From the NCBI RefSeq assembly GCF_003672135.1, contig NC_039519.1, positions 6,386,001 through 6,450,000 on the forward strand: DNA of 64,000 nt, read 5' to 3'. This DNA comes from Ooceraea biroi. Taxonomy: Eukaryota > Arthropoda > Insecta > Hymenoptera > Formicidae. Below are positions 24,698 to 39,404 of this stretch, one piece after another. Position numbers and translations under genes: made by a program. Each line of letters opens with the position of its first letter. The stretch's first letter is position 1. The notes under the pieces are model-generated. The model was not told where the DNA came from and did no database searches. It saw only the letters and a program-made list of their open reading frames with translations.

Positions 24698-27600
24698 TGA
24701 TATCACACATTTTAAGCTAGATTCGTTTTAAGTTAGATTCTATTGAAGGTCCAATAAAGAATTAACTGACTCATTACAATTTAAGAGCAAACGACGTTTC
24801 GTATAGAGGCATTATAGAGATAGAACGTACCAAAAGTACATAAGAAGATTGAAGATGGAGCATAAGTGTAAATAATAAATGCGAGTCGAGGATGAAGAGA
24901 CGGGGAAAAATAATATAATCATAATGGGCGCAACGTGTGATACGCGTGCCGTCACGCGCACCCCATCGCCGTCGCACCATCATCCCACGATGGAGAAAGA
25001 CTTTTTCAGGACATGTCTCTCGCCGTTCCGGCGTCGCTCCCCCGAGAACTGGGGTAAGCCGCACACTGTCTTCCAGATACTGCATGCAAGAGGAAAGAGA
25101 AGCAGGGGAGAGGAGAAAGTGTGTAGGAAAGGACGTGGCTGCGACGTACTCGGCAGGTGGCTGTTAACGTCCCACGGGAACCGCTGATAAAAACAAATGG
25201 CGGCACGAGAAAGAGAGGAGGTCCTCCGCGCCTTCGTGGCACCGGAAATAAAAAAATTACTCGACGCCGAGCCCCATGTAAACAGAGTCGATGAATGAAG
25301 AAGGACATCAGGTATCCTATTCGCTTTCGTGAGATTCTTTAATTTTTAATGATACTGCCGAGAACATAATCTAATTAGTAAAATCTGAAGAACGCTCTAA
25401 TAAAGAAATTTTTTCGGCTATATATATTTTCCAGGTATTGTATAGTATAACAGAATATGTCCTACAATTATACGTTCTACCAAAGATATGAAAAGTAGCA
25501 AAAGCAGACGATATTCCTTCAATTCGCGAGCGTCCTCGTCATAATAACTGTAACAGCGACTTGTCGTTTCCGGAGGAAAACTTGATAAGTCGAAGATTGC
25601 GCCACGCTATGAGGTAACGTCTTGCGGCGAGACGGCAAGGCAATATAAAGCCGCCGTTCGTCCTCGTAACGGCGCTTCATATAACTGTATCAAAAAGCGG
25701 CTCGTATAGCCTCGCGACACTCCATAGAATATTTAAGCTTCAATTTCATACCGTCGCGGTAGGTGTCTCCGCGCCGGGAGCATATTAAAAAAGAAAGTAA
25801 TAAAAGCGAGCCAAGGAGATCAACAAGAAGGAGAAGAAATTGCAAGGGGGGCACCGATAGGTCCGACGCACAATGGGGCTGCCGCGGCGACTGCCACACG
25901 GAGATGCGGCAAGAGCGACGTAGACTCTCCGCAGCATCCAAGCTCCGGCATTATATACGATTATTATTCATTATGCGGCGTCTCTCTCTATCTCTCCCCT
26001 GCCCCCAACGCGCATCTCCGTCATCGGAACGTTTCCGCATACGCATAGACGAGTCGCGAGGCGTCTCGCGTGCTTTCCATACGCGCGCGAATCGCGTTGA
26101 ATTGCAAATCGTACGTCGCTTCACGGCGCGAGACGAAGGGTGAATCGGGAAGCGCGCGACGCGTTTTCATAGAAACAGCGATGGGAGAAGAACAGCCAAA
26201 AACCGGCGAAACTTTGCATACACGAATGGGGCCGAACGCCACCCCTCGATCTGACTCGCTCCTCTCTCCGGATCCGCTTTCTCCGCGCGCGGTCCCTCCA
26301 CATCCCTGCCCGTTTCCCATGTCGTAGTTCTCGCCATGGCGTATCGTTATGGTTATGGCATTAGGCACACGAGCCGGAGTACAAACGGTTATTTCGTCGA
26401 AACGATCTCTTGCCGCTTCTTACAGGAAATGCCTCCTCCGCCAAGACGGAGGGGGGCGATAACGAATGACGAGGGTGGGAAAGCCGCTCGAATTTTCCGC
26501 TCAGAGAACCGAGAGACGCTTTCGGATCTGCTAACAGCAGCAATGGCGTTGGATAACGAACGACGTGTGACGTAGAAAACTAACAGTACGTGAGCAGAAC
26601 TTGAAACTTGGAAGAAAAATTAAAAATTAGTTCTCTTTAATTACAATATTATATCTCAGATATATCTTGCTAAGCTCACGCACAATTTCTAGAAATGGTT
26701 ACGTTTGTTCCGTTTTATGCACAATGATATTTTTAATGGGTAAATTTATTTTTAATTAATTCAGGAGAACTTAAAAAGAAATTGACGTGGTTAGACCGCA
26801 TGACGCTTATGATTGCCGCCAAGGCTGATGTCGGTTGACGGTAGATTTAAGTGGCGTTTACACGGTGCAATGTAAACTGCATAGTCAAATTAAGGGGATG
26901 TTCCAAGAGCGACTATCCGTGCGGGCCCGGAGGGATAATTTTGATTATAACACGGAGCCGCGGGACCATCGTTACCGGCACCGTACGTCGTGCACGGTTT
27001 GTTTTACTCTCGCTATTTCGCTTTTTATTACTTTCGGTTAGCCAACTAGTTAAACCCGCGGCTGCCCTCGCCGCACGCCTAATGACTCGGCGAGTAGAGA
27101 CAAAGGGTTCATTTGCGAAGCGGCAGGTGTACACTGCAGAAGAACTCGACGAAACCGCTCTTTCGTCTCGTTCCCCTTTCTTCGTGCAGGTCTCTCTTGC
27201 TCTTTTCACATGCGTACGTTCCTTTCGAGACGACTCGCCTGCATCACTCGTTTCTTCCTCGAATCATGCATCTGCTTTCGAGAAACCACGACGGTATTCC
27301 GCTAAATCACCCTATGTTTTTTCAAAATTTGAACAAGAAAAGAATCGAAAACAAAAGTGCGATTTATATGAAAAGTATTCACGTACTGTGTTTTGGGACG
27401 TCAACATTGCAATTCGTAATCGAAAATCTCGAAGCAATTGTCAAATAGGAAAGAAAATATGTACATTATGATTATGAAATTTATTTCCATCTAATTCTAG
27501 TCTTTCCGTTCCTGTCAAACTATAAGTTTCCTATGCGCTACGACAAATTTGACGATCCTTATCCTGACAGACTGTCAATCTCCGTTCGGGGACTTCCCGG

Positions 27601-28029
27601 GATTTAAACGTAGCCTTGCGAATGAAGGTCACGAGGTACGTCGTCGTGGGTATCTCGGGAAGTACCTAGCACCTGCAACTTCACATCTATCCCAAAGTCC
27701 TACGGGCGAGTGCCTGTCACCCGGAGGCGTCCTCTTCATCAGATATCGTGACACGGGGATTCAACCCACTAACCGAGGAGCCAACCCGCTCAACCCTCCC
27801 TCGACTCTCCCGAACTCTCTCCTGTCCTCCGGCCGCCCCGTATACACCGTCTCACTTCAACCCCCGTGCCCGAGGAATCTCCCTGCAGCATGGCAAGCGC
27901 CTGGCGACGTCTCCGTACACCCGCAACCCTAGCATCGGTCTCGTCCGACCTTAAGATATTAAGTACTTCACCCGCGATTAGATCTCTCATTGTGCGGCGT
28001 GGTGTCAGACAAGCGGTTCGTTAGGCCCC

Positions 28030-28200
28030 AAAGAGAGAGAGAGAAACAGACGACGGAAGAGACAGATAGAGAGAAGACGATAGGCGAGGGATGACTTTGA
28101 GAGAAGACAATGCCATTCTAAGAGACAATTGCTCGTGGCTAGAGAGAAAGAGAGGAAGAGAGTGAGAGGAGGGAAGGGAGAGGGGGAGAGAGACTCTTAT
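28030..28200. repeat. GA-rich polypurine tract
   Basis: Long runs of AGAGAG, GACAGATAGAGAG and GGAGGGAAGGGAGAGG make one strand almost pure purine. The tract is simple sequence, similar to the GA/CT tracts elsewhere in this window. Confidence 0.75.
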
Positions 28201-31200
28201 AAGTGCTGTATAATTTCCTGCAACGGCACCTTCATTGTGTGCCTAGCGTTTCATTCTTATCACGGGTCGAGGGGATTGCGTTTCCTCGAGGGCGTAAAAT
28301 TTCTTGAGTGAAATCAGTAGTAGAAAACGTAAAGTTTTAAGAACAAAATATTGCGGTAGATTGAAAGTCTCGTCAATGCCCAAAGATGAATTTTTCAAGC
28401 CGTCGAATATTCGTCACGTCACGCTAGTACGACGTCTTTGATATCATTGGAGTCGACCTCAACCTCCGACTCTTAATACACGAGATTTTCTCAGCCGATT
28501 CAAGCACGAAAGCGAAATAACGTAATTAAACTGAGTGTTTCGCACGAAAGCCGTCCGATTTCGCGTGAGAAAAATCTTAACATTAAATAGAAGATAAATT
28601 TATTCGGAGCGACGAGTGTGCGTTTACGCTGATCATGAAAGAGATAGCTTCAGATTATAATGCGGTATCATGTCCGAGGTAAATGTCTGTCTCACTAACA
28701 AATCGTGGCTCAGGATTCAACTGATCCTTACAACTTAATGAAGTCTGTGAAGAAATCGGGCAATCTTATGCAGTGTATAACTGTGTATCTTTTCCCACCT
28801 TGCTATCTTAGCAGCACAAAGTACTCAGTCGACGCGATAATGAAAACTTAATATGGAATAGTATTCCACGTTACTTATAAATTCAAATTATAAGACAACA
28901 CATGCACACGTAATCATAAAAAATGTTGAATCAAATTTACAGCTTTTTCTCGCGTAAGGTATGTGCTTTTCATTTAGTGGCATGGTTTAGTTAATAATTC
29001 CTGGCACATTCGGTTAAGCTTCTCCGCCCCTAATATCTATGGTGATCTATTCAATGCGACGATATTGAGAAGTACCTGAGTGTCCAAAACTTTCCAGTTC
29101 TCTCCCACGATCGAAAGAGAGGCAGGATCGTCAACGTACTTGAAAACCCTCAATAGATCCAATCACGAATCGCCGTGGACCCCGTTGTCCCCATCAGAAT
29201 CAAGGGGGTCTCTCCCCCACTTGACAACGCACTCGAACCAGATTCACAGTTTGTTTTCTCAGGGCGAAATAAACTCGAAGAGACCCACTCGTGCATCGCC
29301 CGATCGCATGACATAACAAACATCGTCAAATGTTCGCCAGAGCTTCCTAAATGCGTTCATTTGGTGCAGCGACAAAACTGATCAAGAATCTTCGATGCAA
29401 TATGACTGCGCTCGAAATCGTTGAAATTGTGCAAATTTCAATAATTAATCGTGGAGTAAATCAATGAGCGAGAATCTAATTTTTATGCAAGATCTTGTAT
29501 TCGTAATTGTATAAACCAAATCAGAAAATTTTAACGGATTTAAAGCGATGATGCTATCAATGCAACACAGTTCCGAAAGCAGAGAGACAGATAGCAAAAT
29601 TAATTCAATGACAGTCCTATGCATTTCTTCCATTATACAGTGCCGATGACGTTAACAGACATGTCATCAAAGGGCGGCAAAGGACGACCTTGCGTGACGT
29701 TGTGTCACGTAATTATCATCACGCGAGTTTCTCACAGACGGATGAACGGGTCCCTCAGCGAGATGGGTGATGATGATTGCGCGACGAACGGGACGAACAT
29801 ATGAAAGGACCGGGAGCGCGCGGTTCGAGTGAGGAAAAAGGAGGAAAACTCGGCGTCCGAGCGGGGGTCACGGTTTTCGTGAATTCGCTACGCAAGTCAA
29901 CCGCAAAATCAGGAATGAATGAAGAAGTGACAACAATGCAACGCCGTTGCAGAGGTGCGGAATCGGCCGGCGTTTCCCCTACGAGTTCTGTCGCAGCGGC
30001 GCGTCTCCCCCGAAATCCGCCCAACTGGAACCATTCACTACCGCTCGCGAAAGAAGAAAGGACGAGGAGGAGGAACATATAAAAAAAATGGAGAACGCAG
30101 GAACGGCGGAGGGAGGAAGACAGAAAGGAAGGAGCAGGTCCTCGTTCTAAAGCGAGCGACGATGCGTGGCGGCAGCAGAGCCGGAGAACCGACTGGGTGG
30201 TTCTTTCCCCCCTGCATTGTATCGTGGTCCACACGCATAAGGGTCAGCGTAGGCCTAGGAATAGAATGGTATCTGCATGTGACGGATCGCCGTTTCAGGG
30301 ATCCGTCAAGAGTCACCCGGATGCGCAGCTACCCCGACTTTTATTTCGGTCTCAGCTGAAGCTTCTATCGAAAAGTAGCGAATTTATTGTGCAAGCACAG
30401 GTGTCATGGATTTCTCTCCTTCTCTCGCACTCTCGACGTTTCCTATTCTCCGCGCAAAATGTGCAACGGATTCCCGACATTTGTCGGTTGCAAAGAGATC
30501 AAATTTATTCGGAATATATTTGACTGGGCTCAGAGCATAAAGAGAAAGGATAAAGAAAATAAAATATGAAAGAAGGATATATAATGGATATAATTATTAT
30601 CTCAACTCGTCTTAGCCAATTACGCCATTTCTCATGCAGCTATATTCAGACTCGAATGATTTTAATAAATGTACAAATAAAAAATAAAAAAGAATAATTT
30701 TCAAAGCTCTACGAATTTGTTCTCTCTCTTCCCCTCTAAGGCTGCCACGTTACGTAATATTCATAAAAGCAGAAGAATACGAATTTATTCTGCGATGCCG
30801 TTGCGGTTACTCCGATTACAAGCAGTTGTGTCCTACGCAATTCAGTCACTTAATAATTCTGGACTAGGATCGACTAAATCACCTTACGTAACGAGACACG
30901 TCTCGAATTCCGCGTTGCTGCGCGCTGTCGTAGACGCCTTTCCTAATTGACAACTCCCGTGAAAACTAGTCCCGGTACAGTCTTATCAGTTAAATAATGT
31001 CGATACAATTCACGAAAAGACTTGCCGGCTGGAACGATCTTGCTCGACGCGGTGATTCGGTCGAGGGAAACGAACCGTGACGGATATCGTAGGATCTTTT
31101 CGCAAGGCACACCGGATGAATAAACTATCGCGCGGTGCAGGTGCACCAATACACGATTTCGATAAGCGGGCACACGTTTGCCCGACCCGCGAGTCGCATT

Positions 31201-34200
31201 TCCTCGCGCTATCTCCGCGACCTGCCGCGGACTCGCGTTACCACGGTATCATAATCACGGAGCTAACGAGATGCAAGCCAACGTCCGACAGCTGTCTTCG
31301 CCGTAGAACTCTCGCGCGCGCGCTGGAAAAAATATCTCGTTCGCATTTCGCCTGTCCGAGCGCGAGGAAACTCGACGCCGCGACTTTTGCAGCGAGTTTT
31401 ACAACGAGCATAATTTCGCGCTGCCACCGCGGAGTACTCGAGTTAGCAATCGGTTTCGCCGGCGCGATGAAGAAATAATAGCGGCTAAAATGCACCGTGC
31501 GGCTATCGACTGTAATTATATTTTATTACGGGATTACGGCGGGGCTCCGTCGGAGAGAAGAAAAAAGAAAAAAATGGAAAGCACCGGCCAAACGATTTCG
31601 CCGTGTGACGTAATCGGGCGTAATGGTGTGTCTCGAGCATTACCGTGCCGACACCCCTTCGTTGCACCGCGCTCGCCATTTTCCCCTATCCCGGCAGCTA
31701 TTTCGTCCAACGCCCCGCGTTTTCAATCATACACATCGGTGAGTTTCATTATTACCGAATTTAGGGGCACACCTCGTCCTCGCACGCGGCCTCGTCTGCC
31801 TCTTCGCTCATGCCGAAACGTCGTGACGAATAATCGATTGGGTCGCTTCCTCCTTCGCGTCACGATCGATAACCACCTCCGTCGTCCTCGATACCGCCAC
31901 CCTCGAGATAGATTAAGAGACATCGCGCTTGGAAAAAACGTTAACTCGCTTATTTGTGATATTTGTTCGACGTCGCTCTTATCTTGCTGTTGATATCAGT
32001 AAGTATCTTCAGCACTTTCCCCGCCAGCAGCGTTTTGAATACAACGATGCATCGAATCGATTGATAAATCTTGAAGATGACGACGGAGGCGTACAACTCC
32101 GTTCTTTTCGGTAGTAGGCCAGATGGTGTATCGACTCGTTAAGTTTACGCCCGTTCGAATTTAACTGTAGAGACTTAACGAGATAAAGCCACGTTCCTTC
32201 CTGCGCTTCTGACGGAGCCGCGTTTACGCCGTACACGCAATAAAAGTCACGTCGAGGACGACAAAGTCGACGAGGGACCACCGACAAAAAATGTTAGCCC
32301 GCCTGCGACCGCGCTGCCGGGGTACGGGATGCGGGGAGGACCCCGTTGCGGAGGTTCCCCATATCTCCGTCCTCCTCCTTCACGATCTCGTGAGAATCCG
32401 GGGGGCGTCTTTTTCACTCGCGTGCTCCTTCGTAAAACGCGTGACGTGCGCGCACGCGGCCCTCCTTTACGGCCGTACTTTGTGGTTTTCGAAAAGTTTC
32501 TTACGTTACCGCTCCACCGCCGCCGCGGTGGCGACGATGATGGTCGCAGCGGTTCTCGCTCCGCTCGAATAATCACTCGGCGAACGGCAAAAAGGCAAAA
32601 TACTGTCACAAGGCGTTATGCGAAGTAAAAAATGTGTACTAATGACGCCATTCCAATCATTATATAACGAGCGCGAGAACTTGTTTGCGCTTTTATTCCC
32701 AGTCATCGATTCTTCATCGATATTTCATCGTGACGTCATCACAAATGTCGTTTCTTCAGGTACATCTTCTCCTAAATATCGCCGAGTACATTTGTATGAT
32801 AATGATAATCATTTAAATATCGCTAGTATGTAAATATCAGCGAATGCATTCACTCATACGTCAGACAGAAAAACGCGTGTTCCGCAAGATGCTTCGTAGA
32901 CATCGGCGTGAAACGTGTCGGGAAACCAGACTGGCGATGTTTTCGCCCACAGCGTGGCCGATTGGAGTCGCAGTAATTTCCAGTCAGCGACGGAGTTCCG
33001 TGTGTTCTAGCGTACGCGATTTTACGACTCGAGGAAATGCCATCTCCGGCGAGAGCCGGCTGGAAGGTTGACCGTCTCCTCGTTGCTGTCACAAAGTAAA
33101 GACGCATCTTCCATTCGAGCCCCGGCTGGGGCTTTCCTCCGTTATGATGCACACACGTATCGTGTACGCACACGATGATGCGTGCGTGCCTCCGCTCGCG
33201 CACGCAGCGAAATCACGCACGCACACTCGCACGGCGAACGAGCATACGCCTTCGTGAGTCGCGGGACTCGGGCTCTGCGGTTATTTTAACAACGTGGCAA
33301 CCTCTTTGTAGACCACACGCTTGTAAAGTAAGAATGAAGTCTGTTCGGCAGCGACGGAGGCGAAAAAAACCGTCGGCCCTCTCGTCGTTGTTCGCGGGCC
33401 TTCCCGTCTACCTCGTTCCTCTCGCAGGCTTGATTTTCTCTGCGCGCCAAGGAATTCGATCGACTCTACTGGGGCAGTCCCTTACTCCGCGACTTATGAG
33501 ACCAAGAATAAAATAATTAATCGCGCAATTATTTCGTAAAAAATAGCAGAAGCACAAGACAACGGCGTTCCTCCCCAAGAATGACACTGCTCTTCCAGCA
33601 GAGCTAACAGGCTGCACGCGTTCGACTCTGTATCGCGTGTCACCGCAACGGACACGCGGTCTAGGTGTGAGAATCTAGGAGCAAGTCCTCAAGTCGGAAT
33701 GTCGCGGATACGAGGCAGCGCAGTTAAGTCAGATGTTTATACGAACGTGCGTGAAAGTGGACGCGCGCGGATGCGAGCGTGTCGAGGTTACACGCGGCTC
33801 GCACGAGTTCCGACGCACAGGGACGACACTCTCCCTCTTTCTCTATCTCGCCGCTGTATTTTTGCACGTCTCTTCCCTCCGCCCGTCGTCTCTCACCTCT
33901 TCCATCCCCCCGTCCTCCTACGCGTCGTGCCGTGAGTCACGCTCTATATATAGTAGCTCGTAGAGCGCGTATCTCGCGCTCGTACGCGCGCTCGCGTCGC
34001 TCCGGCATCGCAAAAATATGTCACGCTCGTCTTTATATCCGCGACGGGCCCGCGGGATGGTGTCTCTTATCCCCGTGGCCGCGATGTGTGGTCCGCCATA
34101 AACCCGTTTGGGCCGCGACCGGTGCGGGACGCGTCGCGGCGCCTCTTCTCGTTAAGAGCTGCGGCCGAAATACGCCGCCGTCTGTATTTTTGACACGCAC

Positions 34201-34902
34201 GACCCGATCTTGAACGAGCTTAAGCCTGCACGCGGTGCGCGTGAATGCATGCATATTTTATTATATCGATTATAGATATCTAATATTGCTAATACAATCT
34301 ATAAAACGATATCAGAGATGTTTTGGTTTTAAAATTGTAATAAAATGGAAATTTATTTTAATTCATTAAACACTTGTACACTCACTCGCCTGACGCGTTC
34401 TCCACGGAATAATTTACGCGAGAGAGCGGCATGCGTGATCAACCGAAGGAGCGAAACGTCGTTCCGCGGATCCTCGACGTCAAGACAAAGGTAATCGCAC
34501 AAGTGGTCGGGAAAACGCTTCTCCCGTCGCCTGTGAACGGAGGACACAAGAAGAATACCAAAGCCGCGCGCATTTAAAGCCAGAACGCCGCGCGTGAAGG
34601 AACAATGGCTGGCACGAGGCCGGCGGGAGGGGGTGTGTTACCACGGGTGGATAGGGGTGGCTTTAGAGGCGAACGGCGTGACAACCCCTCTTTCTCGTCA
34701 CGGCAAAGTTTCATCACCGCCACGACGCAAACTCATTCCCAACCCCTCTGGCTGAACTTCGACCAACAACTTCGGGTCTCCTCGTTTATTCCGGGTGACT
34801 GCATTTTCGTTCCATCGTGCGCGCATGGGATTGTCCTCTCCTCCTCCTGCCGCATCTTCCTCTTGCTTTCGCCGCCTGCTACCCGCAATCTCACCCTGTC
34901 TA

Positions 34903-34940
34903 TCTCTCTTTCTCTTTCTCTCTCTCTCTCACACACTCTC
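34903..34940. repeat. CT microsatellite
   Basis: A run of TCTCTTTCTCTTTCTC followed by (TC)n and a short (CA)n. Confidence 0.8.
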
Positions 34941-37587
34941 TTCTTTCGCTCCTTCTTCCGACCGCCATACATTTCAACGGCGGTATGCTCTACGGAAAAT
35001 CGAGTGTGCTCTCGATCGTATCGAGGACCCTCGAAAACGTAGAGTATCCCGCGTTTCCGCATAGCGGAAGCCAGCCAAGCACCTAGAGGCTCTTCCGAAA
35101 TTACAAGAACTGTAACTGAACTTGACCGATTCGCGATTTATGTCCCTTTTGTTACCCTTGCGAATTATTCTCAAGAATTTTCTCTTGATTGGAGCCCTGC
35201 AGTTGAAGACCGTTGACCGATGACGTCGTTACTTACGACGCGCCAAGAACATTTGCGAAACCGAGAAGGCAGAAAGGGCCACGAGAGTCTGAAGACTGGC
35301 TGAAGGGTCCGATGGGAAAGCACGAAATAGGATGAGGTAATGGGAGGCGGAGAGAAGCGGGAGAGCCAAAGATGAGCGCGCGCGGTAAAAGGGTGCGCGG
35401 AAAGGAAGACGTTAGGAGCAAGGGAAGAATTAGCTAATGGCGCACGATGAATCCGTAATGGGTTTGCGCTGTTCCCGGGGCCGCATCGGGATTTGAACGA
35501 GTTCGCTCGCCCATCCACGCGACGTGGAAAGCCGCGGGAGGACCGTCGAGGAAGGCAACGCGGCAACCGCCAACGAGCCAGTCGGTTAGGGGGGTAGGCG
35601 AGGGAGAGATACGTGGTGCACGCTGGGGCGTGTAATACCCCAAGGAATGCAGAGAAGATGGAAGCACGGATAGGAAAGCGCTCTTCGGAAGATAGGGAAA
35701 AAGAAAAAGGGCGATGGAAAGGGGTGGTTGCGCCAGCCCAAGGAAACCCAGTGAGCGACGAGGGGTGAAGCCTTGCGGAAGAGCTTACAGAATTCTCAGA
35801 CTCCGTCGCAGCGAAATGACGTTCGCGGTCAAGGAACGTGCTCCCGCTTTCGGGGAAGCGGATTTTGCCTTATCACGAGCGCGAGATTTCTGCTCGAGTA
35901 CGAGTTTCTGCAATTTCTCTATTGAGTGAAGCGAATCGCCAAGTCGTTTTCCGATTTAGAGTTTTTTTCGGCATTGCTTCGAATACTAGAGCGAAAGAGA
36001 TACGCAAAAAGGTTGCAATTTGATTCCTTAAATTAAATGTCGAGAAAAAACGTCGCGCGTTTAAATATGTGTCACTAATACAGAAAGGCATTCTATACTT
36101 TTTTGTCCTCACCTTATCGAATAATGCAAAGTTCGTTTTTACTCCGCTCGATGCTCATTGCAACTGATCACGCGATAGTATCACGCATGTCGTTCGTACG
36201 AAGCCTCGCCTCCTCGAACAGCAGTAATCGGAACGGAGCAGCGACCCTGGCCGAATTCCTCGTCGGAGCATCGCGTCGGTTAGCCGTGCTTCGCCGTGCT
36301 ATAGCATATTACAGCCTTAAGTGACACGGGAACGACGCGTTTTACGCGCCGTACGGTACTGCGCGATGCTATCGTCCGACATATTCTCCTTCCTCGGCCG
36401 GTCCTTGGGTGCCAAACGACGGGAGTCGTGCCCGTTAGTCCTCCGCGTGGAAGAGTGTCTCGTAAGGATAAGATTTTACTGCCACCGCGGGCATAAAGTC
36501 GAGAAGAATACGTTTCGACGAGGCGTCACGTGAGCCTCCGCCTCAGGGACCAAAACGATTTACGAGCGTCGTCGTCGAGACGAGACGGAACAAGAGTGAA
36601 GTCGCGCGGCTCGAAATCGACGAAATCGTCAATAGCCAGTCTCGCGACTAGATTTAGAATCTTGTTGCGCAAAGTTCGCGATTTGCCTTCTGGCCTGTCA
36701 ACTAGCCAACGAGATGGCAAGTAATCGGCCGATCGAAGGGAAGGGCGAAGGTCGCGTGTCCACGGCTCGATAACGTTAATCTTCGACTTTCAGATTTCGA
36801 CGCTCGTTAAGTTTTTACGGGCCGCGTCGTTACAACGCGTTTGGGACTACCCGCACCGCTGCCGGTAGCTGCTCTCCAGTGATTTATTTTTTGTCGATTA
36901 CGTATTTTTTATCGTTGCTTCTGCGTCTCCTTTTTTTCTCCTTCTCATTGAATTGAATGGATAGTTATTTTTGCCAGTCAATGGTCTTGTCAACTGGTTT
37001 CCTCGATTACGAGAATTCTCCTTCTGGCGACAAATGCTTCCATGAAATTTGAGGAAACTTTGCAATATCGAATAATGACACGTGATAGTCGTTTGGGCAT
37101 TAATTTAACCAAACGGCTTTCTTTCGCGCCGCGTACACAATAGAGAACACGTTCTTCGGGGAACCGAAACTAGAGTGTACCTTTTCAAGAGTGCATCGGC
37201 AAGAGTTGATTGGCTTTCGTGGCCAGACTTCGCGGTAATTCGTGTCTGATCTACTAACCGGCTGACAGGAAGGAAAGAATCTCGGTGCTTCCGAGAAGAC
37301 AATCAAAGGAGCTCCGGCGTGGCGGCGTGGCCGAGCCATTTGGGCATGACGGAGACTTAAAAAATACAAACTACGTCAATACGCACGCGAGCCGACTACT
37401 ATGGACAGCCCGGCTGGTTTAGATTATCTTACGTGCTCCGAACAGCTGTCGGTCAGAGGTGCTCAACCTCGACGACGTAAATCATATGCGTCGATCACGT
37501 TTCTCCGCCACGAGATCAGGTATTGGCCAATGCCAAATTGAGAACGGATAACCAAGCAACGATGATCCGCTTCTTCCAAGATTAAAT

Positions 37588-37642
37588 AGCAGAGAGAGAG
37601 ACAGACAGACAGACAGAAAGAAAAAGAAACAGAGAGAGAGGG
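37588..37642. repeat. GA / GACA compound microsatellite
   Basis: (AG)n passes into four (ACAG) units and back into (AG)n and a G run. Confidence 0.8.
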
Positions 37643-38435
37643 GGGTACACATTTTTATGCAAAATTCAAGTACTTGCTTTCTATCCGACAAACAGGAATG
37701 CTGCATTTCCTTTATTTACACGTGTAAGTCTCGCGTGCATGGGCATGCACCATCCGAAGGAAATTTACTGCATGCAATGAACCGGCTATAGCCCTTTCCC
37801 CCGTCCCGTGTCCCGCATTGCCGCTACCGCAATCTCCACCTTCCCCTTCGCCGATATTAGTATCGGTAGCGGCGCGTAGCCGACTCTGCGAGAGAATGAC
37901 GCGCACGCCGCACGCATTACTCATTGTAACACTCTCGACAAGTTGTATTTTTGACAGGCCGGCACAGGTCGGCTTTCCCTGACCCGTTACTCCTCGATAT
38001 GCAACGTTTCTCGATCATGCTTCCGAGACACGCAACGATCGAGATGAACGGCGCGTTTCCCGACGAACACGTAAACCAACAAATGCGAAATAACGTAACA
38101 CTTAACTGAATTGTCCTCTTAATGGAAATCGTTGCGTAACTCGTTTCATCGATTTGTCATTTCCTCTGTATAGATTCTTTATCAGAACGGTCCGAGACCG
38201 GTAAAAAGTGGATGCATTAATCATATTTAGGACGGATAGGCTCTTATCTGCTTTTTTCCACGTTGATTGGAACTGACGAGGCGCTGTCGTTTCCTTCTAT
38301 GAATGTTCGCATCATGTGACGCAATATAAAAAACTGAAAGGAGAATGAAAAGGAGGAAAGAGAGGGAGGCAAAGAGCCATCTCTAGCAGTAGAAAATTTA
38401 CGATCGACTCGTCAACACGCCGGGGGTTCCGGAGG

Positions 38436-38460
38436 GGGAGAGAGAGAGAGAGAAAAAAAA
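38436..38460. repeat. GA microsatellite
   Basis: (GA)n running into a poly-A stretch. Confidence 0.75.
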
Positions 38461-39379
38461 GAGGTGTTTCCGATAAACCGGTGTCGACGAGTCACGGCGT
38501 ATGACTGCATCGTGAGAAAAGATAAGCCTCGCGCTCTCGGCCGAGAATATACATGCACGTACACATACGTATCTCGGACGCCACAAAGCGTAATTAATGT
38601 CGTGTTAGAGTCCTAAGATTTCCGGCGTGGCGATAACACCTGACGAATGGCCGCGTGAAAGAATCGAAACGTCGTCGCGATTAACATGGACATCCGCGAT
38701 GAATCGAGTTGATTTCACACGGCACGTCACGGGGAATATGATTTAATCAGTCAGCAAATTGCATCGATTTGCGTGAAAAAAAGAGAGACGATTCGTCTCG
38801 GTAAATATAAACACATGGATGGATGAACTTTGGTATCTTATTTTTGTCGCCTATCAGCTGCGAGTTAACGAGGTTAACGATTTCTTGAATTTACGTTTAT
38901 TTTTCACTTTCGCAGTCACCACATCCGAGAGTACTCTATTGGTAAACTCTTGTCGCGGGAATTCGCGGCAAAGTCTGCAGGAGCGATTTTACGTTTCGTG
39001 CTCGCGAAACGCCGAGGCACGTATCTGTCGATCGCGAAACGCGTTATCGATCACCAGTTTTGCAATCGCTCCTGACTCGCCTCGATGGAAAAGGATCTCG
39101 CGTGCGATCCCCTGGATCCGTGCACGCTCCACCGAGCGCGGTAATACGCCTCCGAATCGCGTAATAAAAATGCGCACGCTCGATGAAAAGCTGACGGCGC
39201 GCGAGAGAGGATTGCAGCTGAAATCGACACTGCCGAGCGGGAGAACGTTTGATAATGCAGCCATCGATAGCCCGACTAAATTCGGCAATCGCGGGTAATT
39301 GCGCCGATATTTCACATAAGCCGCTTAATTGATTTTTGTGCCGCACGCCGCGAGAGGGAAAGAGGGAGATCAAATTTAA

Positions 39380-39404
39380 ACACACACACACACATACACA
39401 CACG
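39380..39404. repeat. CA microsatellite
   Basis: (AC)n with one interrupting TAC unit. Confidence 0.85.

Noticed and set aside
26851..27471. 206-codon plus-strand open frame
   Set aside because: No recognisable domain, mixed composition, and several overlapping frames of similar quality on both strands.
35470..35510. tRNA-like GTTCAAATCCCG on the minus strand
   Set aside because: The flanking bases do not pair into a T-stem and no anticodon or acceptor arm can be drawn.
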